NCBI GenBank assembly: GCA_028290225.1
Contig: JAQGKH010000089.1
Location: 1-10,431, forward strand
DNA: 10,431 bases
Reading direction: 5' to 3'
DNA from: Devosia sp.
GTDB taxonomy: Bacteria; Pseudomonadota; Alphaproteobacteria; Rhizobiales; Devosiaceae
Shown: piece after piece, positions 1 through 4,844 of the stretch
Position numbering within the stretch: the first letter of the stretch is position 1
How the letters are laid out: every line of letters starts with the position of its first letter
Notes under the pieces: model-generated
Seen by the model: the letters and a program-made list of their open reading frames with translations, nothing else
What the model was told of the DNA's origin: nothing
Database searches by the model: none
Translations under genes and position numbers: made by a program

Positions 1-319
1 TGGACGTCATCGCCGCCTCGAACCGCCGGCTGGCGTCGATGTAAGCCAGCGTGCCATTGATCGAGAGCACCTTGCCCGCCAGGGTGCACCGGCCGGTATA
101 GTTGACCTTGTCGTTATTGCCCGCGCTCAGCGACAAGCGGCACACCACCGATTCCTTGTTTTCACCCGTCAGGGTGCCCCGACCGCGCCAGTCCCCGATA
201 TAGGACTGGAGCAGGGCCACGTCCTCGGGTGCTGCAAAGGCGGGGGCTGTTGCCAGCCCGCTCGAAAACACCAGACCCGCGAGTGCAATGGCACGCGCCC
301 AAGGTCTAAAATAGCTCAT
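1..319 (-). CDS. Small secreted protein of unknown function, 5' part (runs off the left edge)
   Basis: Reading leftwards from ATG at 319-317, 106 codons stay open to the window edge; the 3' end is missing. A GGAGG ribosome site lies 7 bases before the ATG (327-331). The first 29 residues form a clear Sec signal peptide: Arg at 5 and 9, a hydrophobic stretch at about 10-23, and an Ala-Phe-Ala cleavage site before residue 30, so the product should be exported to the periplasm. The mature part begins PEDVALLQSYIGDWRGRGTL. The G-x-W-x-G-x-G pattern near its start is reminiscent of lipocalin/nitrobindin-like beta-barrels, but that is only a hint. Two cysteines (60 and 78) could form a disulfide. 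I do not recognise the family with certainty and assign no function. It is on the same strand as the RND exporter, 171 bases beyond that gene's stop, so it may be transcribed separately. Confidence 0.75.
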   Translation of the reverse strand, partial: MSYFRPWARAIALAGLVFSSGLATAPAFAAPEDVALLQSYIGDWRGRGTLTGENKESVVCRLSLSAGNNDKVNYTGRCTLAGKVLSINGTLAYIDASRRFEAAMTS

Positions 320-326
320 CCTTAAG

Positions 327-331
327 CCTCC
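327..331 (-). promoter_or_regulatory. Ribosome binding site of the secreted-protein gene
   Basis: The complement reads GGAGG, 7 bases before the ATG at 319. It fixes the start of the partial gene at the left edge. Confidence 0.7.
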
Positions 332-490
332 AGATGGATAACGCCCCCCGGCCGATGCGCCGGACCCTACCAAATCAGCGCCCCTGCGACGCAAACTCTC
401 GCAACATTGTGAATAACCTGTCCCGCTGCGCCTGCTGGCTCAACGCCAGCCGGCCGGAATGGCTGCTCCAGGCTGATCGGCGCCAGCCGC

Positions 491-2878
491 TCAGCGCGCC
501 TCGGCGGTGGGCGGCGCCCCGCGCGAGGCGGCCTCCCCGCTCGGATCGTCGGGTGTGGCTTCATGATCGGCCATGCGCACCTTGATCTTGCCGAGCGGGT
601 GGAAAAACTTGCCACCTGCCGCCAGCAAGGCGGGCAGGATGAACAGGTCCCCGATCACCGCAAAAGCCAGCGTCGACACGAACAGCTTGCCGAACAGGGC
701 CACCTGCGGCAGTTCCGAAAAGGTGACAATCACCACGCCCGAGCACAGGATGATGGTGGTGGCGACAATCGCGCCCCCGATCCGCTCCAGCGTGTGCTTG
801 AGGGCGGCCAGGTGCTCCATCCCTTCTTCGCGGCGCGCATGCAGGTAGTGCGACAGGAAGTGCACCGTGTCATCCACCGCGATGCCGAAAGCGATGGTCA
901 GCGCGATCACGGTGGTCAGCTGCAGCCCGGCGCCCGAGAAATACAGCCACGCTTCCGTGCCCAGCACGGGAAACAGGTTGGGGATTGCCGAAGCCAGCGC
1001 CACCCGGAAGCTCTGGAACGCAAAGCCGATCAGCCCCAGATTGATCAGCACCGACAAGGTGAGATCGAGCTGCAGGCCCGAGACGATCTGGTCGGTGGCA
1101 AAGGTGGTCATGACGCGAAAGCCACCGACCTCCGCTCCCTCGATGCCCGCCGCCTGCATCTCCGCGGTCACGTCATTGACCAGGGTCTTGAGTGAATCGG
1201 AATCGAGGATGGTGGGCATGAACCCGGTCACCAGCGCCTGCGAGCCGTCATCGGTGATGAAGCGCCGCTTCATGAACGGCCCCACAGCGTTGAACACCTC
1301 TTCACGGGTGAACCCCGATTCGGTGTAATTGGTCATGCTCGCAGCCGAAATGACCTTGTTCTCACCCAGATGGCTTTCCAGGATGTCGTGCACGCGCTGG
1401 ATGGTCTCGAAATCCTCGGGTGCGACATTGGGGTCGTTCTGCGTCAGCGGCACGCGCACATAAAGCGGCGCCACGCCGCCCACGCCCTGGTCGATCTGCT
1501 GGGCCGCCGTGATTGCGCTCGACTCGCGGGCCGTGAAGTCCTCGAAGGCGAAGTGCGGCTTGATCATGAAATAGGGAATGAACAGCACCAGCGTGACCAC
1601 GATCGCCAGGATCGACAACAAGCGGCCATAGCGGCTGGCGAGATACCAGCTGAGCGGCAGCGGCGCCGTCAGCACCAGGCTGGAGCGCTTGGGTGCCTTG
1701 AACCCGAGCCGGATGGCCAGCTTCAGCATCAGCGGCATGAAGGTCATCAGGCAAACGAACAGCAGGAACGAGCCGATCGCGCCTGCGATCGAGAATTCAC
1801 GCACGCCCTGGCCGGGCGTCAGCGCCAGGGAGGCGAAGCTGACCAGGGTCGTCAGCATGGTCAATGCCGCCGCCGGACCCACCAGCTTGACCGTGGCGTC
1901 CACCGCCTTGTTGGGCTCCATGCCGTCATCGCGCCAGAATGCCAGCCAGTTGAACACGAAGAACATCGACTCGGCAAAGGCGATCACCAGCACCAGCGTC
2001 GTCACCAAGATGGTGAGAAACGAAAACGAGCCGAAAAACAGCAGGATCACGCCCATGGTCCACATCACGGCCAGGAACGGCGTGGCGGCCACGAGAATGG
2101 CGCCGGGCAGCGAGCGCAGCGCCAGCAGGGCGATGAGCGAACCCAGCCCAAAGCCCCAGATGGTGAACTTGAGCTGGTCGTTGACCGCCGCGTTCAGCAT
2201 TTCCGAGGTCCAGACCGGCGGGCCGGTGAGCTCGACCTGGATGTCCTCGCCCTGATAGGGCGCGATGGTGGCGCGCAGGGAGGCGAGCATCGCCTTTTCC
2301 CCGTTCTCCTGCACCACGTCGCGGTTGGGGAACATGATCAGCACCACGCCCGAAAGATCGGGGGTGATGAGGTTGCGCATCATCGGATCGTTCTGCTGCA
2401 AATCCGTCAGGGCCGCCGTCACCTCGGCCGCGTCGCTCATGCCTTCGGGCACTGCCGGCACCGAGCCGCCCGATCCATCGGGCTTGCGCAGCGTGAACGG
2501 GGACATGGTGCCCACCGCATATTCATTGAGCTCAAGATCGAACGCCAGCTCGCGCAGCCGCTCCAGCACCACCGGATCGGTGAGCCGGGGCGAGGTCACC
2601 AGCACATAGATGTCGTTCTCGAACGTCCCGAAATTTTCCGAAAGGCGCTCATAGGCGTCGTAATGCTCGCCTGAGTCGGCAAACACGCGCAGCAGGTCGC
2701 CATCCACATTGGCCCGCGGAATCTGGCTGAACGCCAGCAGCGTCAGCGCCAGCACCGCCAGGGCTATCGCCCGCGGATAGCGCAGCGTTGTCAGCCCGAT
2801 ATATTCCAGGCCAAAGCCGATGGAGCGATCATGGGTCACATGCGCCAGGGCGCGCTGGATAAAAGCAGAAAAAGCCAA
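491..2878 (-). CDS. RND-superfamily exporter (COG1033 / MMPL-like), 795 aa
   Basis: An inner-membrane transporter of the RND superfamily, probably proton-driven; the substrate cannot be read from sequence (lipids, hopanoids or drugs are exported by relatives). It has the two-fold RND layout: TM1 at about 35-52, a periplasmic domain at about 53-236, TM2-6 between 238 and 385, TM7 at about 418-437, a second periplasmic domain at about 440-603, TM8-12 between 605 and 753, and a charged cytoplasmic tail of about 40 residues. TM10 carries GIAVDDTVH (665-673) with the acidic pair Asp669/Asp670 expected for proton relay. The matching place in TM4 reads IAFAESMFF, with Glu303 instead of the pair. The start is TTG at 2878, chosen because GGAG lies 8 bases upstream and no ATG occurs before residue 124, inside the periplasmic domain. 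No membrane-fusion or outer-membrane partner gene is nearby, which fits MMPL/COG1033 types rather than AcrB types. Family assignment is firm; substrate is unknown. Confidence 0.9.
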   Translation of the reverse strand: MAFSAFIQRALAHVTHDRSIGFGLEYIGLTTLRYPRAIALAVLALTLLAFSQIPRANVDGDLLRVFADSGEHYDAYERLSENFGTFENDIYVLVTSPRLTDPVVLERLRELAFDLELNEYAVGTMSPFTLRKPDGSGGSVPAVPEGMSDAAEVTAALTDLQQNDPMMRNLITPDLSGVVLIMFPNRDVVQENGEKAMLASLRATIAPYQGEDIQVELTGPPVWTSEMLNAAVNDQLKFTIWGFGLGSLIALLALRSLPGAILVAATPFLAVMWTMGVILLFFGSFSFLTILVTTLVLVIAFAESMFFVFNWLAFWRDDGMEPNKAVDATVKLVGPAAALTMLTTLVSFASLALTPGQGVREFSIAGAIGSFLLFVCLMTFMPLMLKLAIRLGFKAPKRSSLVLTAPLPLSWYLASRYGRLLSILAIVVTLVLFIPYFMIKPHFAFEDFTARESSAITAAQQIDQGVGGVAPLYVRVPLTQNDPNVAPEDFETIQRVHDILESHLGENKVISAASMTNYTESGFTREEVFNAVGPFMKRRFITDDGSQALVTGFMPTILDSDSLKTLVNDVTAEMQAAGIEGAEVGGFRVMTTFATDQIVSGLQLDLTLSVLINLGLIGFAFQSFRVALASAIPNLFPVLGTEAWLYFSGAGLQLTTVIALTIAFGIAVDDTVHFLSHYLHARREEGMEHLAALKHTLERIGGAIVATTIILCSGVVIVTFSELPQVALFGKLFVSTLAFAVIGDLFILPALLAAGGKFFHPLGKIKVRMADHEATPDDPSGEAASRGAPPTAEAR

Positions 2879-2886
2879 AAGACCGT

Positions 2887-2890
2887 CTCC
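2887..2890 (-). promoter_or_regulatory. Ribosome binding site supporting a TTG start for the RND exporter
   Basis: The complement reads CGGAGACGG; its GGAG ends 8 bases before the TTG at 2878. This spacing decides the start, since no ATG is available near the N-terminus. Confidence 0.6.
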
Positions 2891-2940
2891 GGGAGGGGCG
2901 ACAATTTGGCGCGATTTCTACGGCTTTGCAGCAGTTGCGT

Positions 2941-2962
2941 CCAGCAGCCATTCGGCTGCTGG
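2941..2962. repeat. Perfect 9-bp hairpin between qorB-type gene and RND gene
   Basis: CCAGCAGCC (2941-2949) and GGCTGCTGG (2954-2962) are perfect complements around a 4-base loop. It lies in the 122-base gap between the oxidoreductase stop and the exporter start, both read leftwards. There is no T-run on either side, so it is not a standard intrinsic terminator. It may end or stabilise the oxidoreductase transcript, or sit in the leader of the exporter mRNA. Confidence 0.5.
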
Positions 2963-3000
2963 CGCAATGTTGTTGGCTTATGCTTACAAACACACGCCTT

Positions 3001-3876
3001 TTAGCCGGCGAAGGCTTGGCGATGTTCGGCGAGAACTGCCGCGAGCGCCTGCGGCTCCCGGCCGGAAAACTGCGCTACGGTATCGGCGACGATGGCGTGG
3101 TGCCCTTGCGCAGCATCGGCATCGAACGCCACCAGCAGATTGGCCATGAAGGGCGGCAGCCCCGCCTCGAGCATTCCGCCGCGCAGCTGATCGGGTGTCA
3201 GGCCGACCCGAGTGATGGTTTTGCCGGTCAACTGGCTCAGCAGCTCGGCAACTTCGGTCTGGGTGACCGGGGCAGGGCCGGTCACATCGAAGATCGCGCT
3301 ACCCTCCGCCTGCAGCAGCGCGCCAGCGGCCGTGCGCGCGCAATCGAGCCGGCTCACATAGGCGCGGCCCTTGCCCGCCGTTGCATCGAACAATTGCCCT
3401 GAAGCCAGCGCCCCCTCGAGCCCCATCAACACCGCTTCGGCATAGATGTGATTGCGCAGGATGGTGAACGCGATCCCTGAACCGGCGATTGCCTGCTCCG
3501 TCCAGTAGTGATCGGCAATGCCGCCGACGCTGGCATTGGGCCGTGGATTGGGCGCCGAGGTATAGACGATATGCTGCACCCCGGCGGCCTTGGCCGCAGC
3601 TACGGCGGCGCGCTGCTGCTGGGTCCGGTTGGCCGCCACCGTGCTGATCAGCAGCATGCGCTCGACGCCCGCCAGCGCCGCTGCAAGCTGTCCATCGTCG
3701 AAATCGATCTTGCGCACTTCAACGCCGCGCGCCGCCAGGTCGCTCAACGTCTCCGGGTCGCGCGTTCCGGCAATCACCCGCGTGGCGCCTCGCGCCAGCA
3801 GTTCCTCAACCGCCAGCCGCCCGAGCTGCCCGCCGGCGCCGGTCACCAGCAAGGCCTGATCCCCATATTGCGTCAT
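3001..3876 (-). CDS. qorB: QorB-type NAD(P)H:quinone oxidoreductase (NmrA-like atypical SDR), 291 aa
   Basis: Predicted cytoplasmic enzyme reducing quinones or related electrophiles with NADPH, resembling E. coli QorB (YtfG) in length and along its whole run. The N-terminal Rossmann fold shows TGAGGQLG (residues 12-19), the dinucleotide-binding glycine motif. Further family marks are the DFDDGQLAAALAGVERMLLI segment (58-77), AAKAAGVQHIVYTSA (94-108) and SGIAFTILRN (133-142). Instead of the Tyr-x3-Lys of classical SDRs it has the NmrA-type pattern around YTSA. The start at 3876 (MTQYGD) was preferred over the ATG two codons earlier because GGAG at 3887-3884 is 7 bases from it but only 1 base from the other. 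It is divergent from an HxlR regulator, as in other qorB loci, so redox-responsive repression is likely. The exact substrate is inferred. Confidence 0.85.
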   Translation of the reverse strand: MTQYGDQALLVTGAGGQLGRLAVEELLARGATRVIAGTRDPETLSDLAARGVEVRKIDFDDGQLAAALAGVERMLLISTVAANRTQQQRAAVAAAKAAGVQHIVYTSAPNPRPNASVGGIADHYWTEQAIAGSGIAFTILRNHIYAEAVLMGLEGALASGQLFDATAGKGRAYVSRLDCARTAAGALLQAEGSAIFDVTGPAPVTQTEVAELLSQLTGKTITRVGLTPDQLRGGMLEAGLPPFMANLLVAFDADAAQGHHAIVADTVAQFSGREPQALAAVLAEHRQAFAG

Positions 3877-4015
3877 CTTCATTCTCCGTCGTGGACCCTC
3901 CTTGCGGCGACTGCCAGTGGAGAGTAAGTATCTAATGGAGAGTGATATAGCCCCGGTTCTGATCCCTCGTAAGGAGGCACTTTCACCTCGCAAAGGCACC
4001 AGGAAGTAACCACCC
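3877..4015. promoter_or_regulatory. Divergent promoter/operator region between qorB-type gene and HxlR gene
   Basis: This 139-base gap must hold the promoters of both genes. Its most AT-rich part (about 3918-3950) contains TGGAGAGT twice as a direct repeat (3918-3925 and 3936-3943), so the copies are 18 bases apart, roughly two helical turns. The second copy runs into TGATATAG, and TATC (3929-3932) faces GATA (3944-3947). HxlR proteins bind as dimers at such sites overlapping promoters, so this is the candidate operator. I see no convincing -35/-10 pair on either strand. Confidence 0.45.
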
Positions 4016-4420
4016 ATGCGCAACCTCTCCGAAGAAGCCGCCCTTTATGTCGAGCGCTGGAACAGCGCGCCCCAGGGCGCCCCCGGCGATTGCCCGGTGC
4101 GCGGCGTGCTCGACAAGATTTCCGACAAGTGGAGCATGCTGCTGGTGATGACGCTCGCCAGCGGCCCCCGCCGCTTCAACCAGCTGCGCCGCGAAGTACC
4201 CGACATTTCCCAGAAGATGCTGACCCAGACGCTGCGCGATCTGCAGCGCGACGGCATGGTCGCCCGCCGCGTCTTTGATACCAATCCGCCTTCGGTTGAA
4301 TACCGGCTCACGCCCTTGGGCGAGTCGATCATCGTGCCCTTTGGGCACCTGATCCACTGGGCTAGTGACCACCATCCCCAGATCGGAGCGGCGCGACTGG
4401 CCTTCGATGCGCAGGCATGA
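4016..4420 (+). CDS. HxlR-family winged-helix regulator with a single redox-type cysteine, 134 aa
   Basis: A cytoplasmic transcription regulator of the HxlR (DUF24) family, of typical length. The winged helix-turn-helix covers about residues 28-110: LDKISDKWSMLLVMTLASG, then FNQLRREVPDISQKMLTQTL (recognition helix region) and the wing around RVFDTNPPSVEYRLTPLG. Cys26, in GDCPVRGVLDKI, is the only cysteine and sits where the redox-sensing cysteine of QorR, YodB and HypR-type members is found; those members respond to quinones, diamide or hypochlorite by thiol oxidation. AGGAAG lies 9 bases before the ATG. It is divergent from the quinone oxidoreductase and convergent with the next small gene, leaving only 6 bases. 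Control of its own promoter and of the oxidoreductase is inferred from family precedent. Confidence 0.9.
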   Translation: MRNLSEEAALYVERWNSAPQGAPGDCPVRGVLDKISDKWSMLLVMTLASGPRRFNQLRREVPDISQKMLTQTLRDLQRDGMVARRVFDTNPPSVEYRLTPLGESIIVPFGHLIHWASDHHPQIGAARLAFDAQA

Positions 4421-4426
4421 GGATGG

Positions 4427-4717
4427 TCAGGGAAGTGCCTCCGGCTTGCGTATGCGCAAGGAGGGCGTGATCGGCTTGCGGCGCCGTTCATCCGCTTTGC
4501 ACTTGCGGATGATGCCGCGCACCCGGCGCAGCACCCCAACGCCCATGCCCGGACGCTCCAGCAGTTCGGGGCCTTCCATCTTGTCGATCTCGCCAAGGGT
4601 GGTCAGACCCGCCGATTGCAGGCGTTTGCCGATGCCCTCGGTGTCGCGCAGGTCGATCACCGCAATGTTCTGCCATTTCTCGGCGCCACGCAGCCAGGCG
4701 CGAAAGGTGTCTGCCAT
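4427..4717 (-). CDS. Small helix-hairpin-helix protein resembling the RNA polymerase alpha C-terminal domain, 96 aa
   Basis: A small, very basic protein of unknown role. Residues about 19-70 (AVIDLRDTEGIGKRLQSAGL through ELLERPGMGVGVLRRVRGII) follow the helical pattern of the RNA polymerase alpha C-terminal domain: a helix, a G-L-T-T-L-G-E-I turn, a 'LL..PG.G' hairpin and a closing helix. The residue equivalent to the DNA-contacting Arg265 of E. coli alpha appears to be Gly, so promoter UP-element binding cannot be assumed; general nucleic-acid or protein binding is as likely. The tail (75-96) is rich in Arg, Lys and Pro. I chose the ATG at 4717 because the protein then begins just before the folded part and AGG lies 7 bases upstream; a longer frame from 4789 adds 24 residues without a ribosome site. 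It is divergent from gyrA with a 127-base gap. Confidence 0.7.
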   Translation of the reverse strand: MADTFRAWLRGAEKWQNIAVIDLRDTEGIGKRLQSAGLTTLGEIDKMEGPELLERPGMGVGVLRRVRGIIRKCKADERRRKPITPSLRIRKPEALP

Positions 4718-4782
4718 ACCGCTACCTACCCGGAGCGCCGGCAAATAGCCATGGCCGCTTTTCACAGGGCGGAGCGGCAAAA

Positions 4783-4812
4783 TTGGCAATTTGGTGCGGA
4801 ATAGCCTACATA
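4783..4812 (+). promoter_or_regulatory. Possible sigma-70 type promoter of gyrA
   Basis: TTGGCA (4783-4788) matches five of six bases of a -35 box and is followed after 18 bases by TACATA (4807-4812), a weak -10. It lies about 33 bases before the GTG of gyrA. A 13-base palindrome (AAATTG-G-CAATTT, 4780-4792) overlaps the -35 box and could be a protein site. Confidence 0.3.
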
Positions 4813-4844
4813 CCGACTAACGCGACCAACCAAGAATCACCTCA

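Noticed and set aside
434..450. Hairpin GCTGGC/GCCAGC after the RND exporter stop, considered as a terminator
   Set aside because: Only 6 base pairs with a 5-base loop and no T-run in the direction of transcription; too weak to call.
1370..2674. 434-codon open frame on the plus strand opposite the RND exporter
   Set aside because: Gln/His/Arg-rich translation typical of the reverse frame of a membrane protein gene; no ribosome site and no recognisable domain.
3970..3977. Perfect Shine-Dalgarno-like TAAGGAGG upstream of the HxlR gene
   Set aside because: No start codon follows at a useful distance; the regulator's ATG is 38 bases away and has its own AGGAAG. Probably chance or part of the leader.
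3877..4023. Upstream extension of the QorB-type gene to an ATG at 4023
   Set aside because: It would overlap the divergent regulator's start and use up the shared promoter; the added 49 residues are not family-like and the start at 3876 has a well-spaced ribosome site.
4718..4789. Longer N-terminus for the alpha-CTD-like protein
   Set aside because: The extra 24 residues are encoded in what should be its promoter and leader, with no ribosome site; the inner ATG suits the fold.
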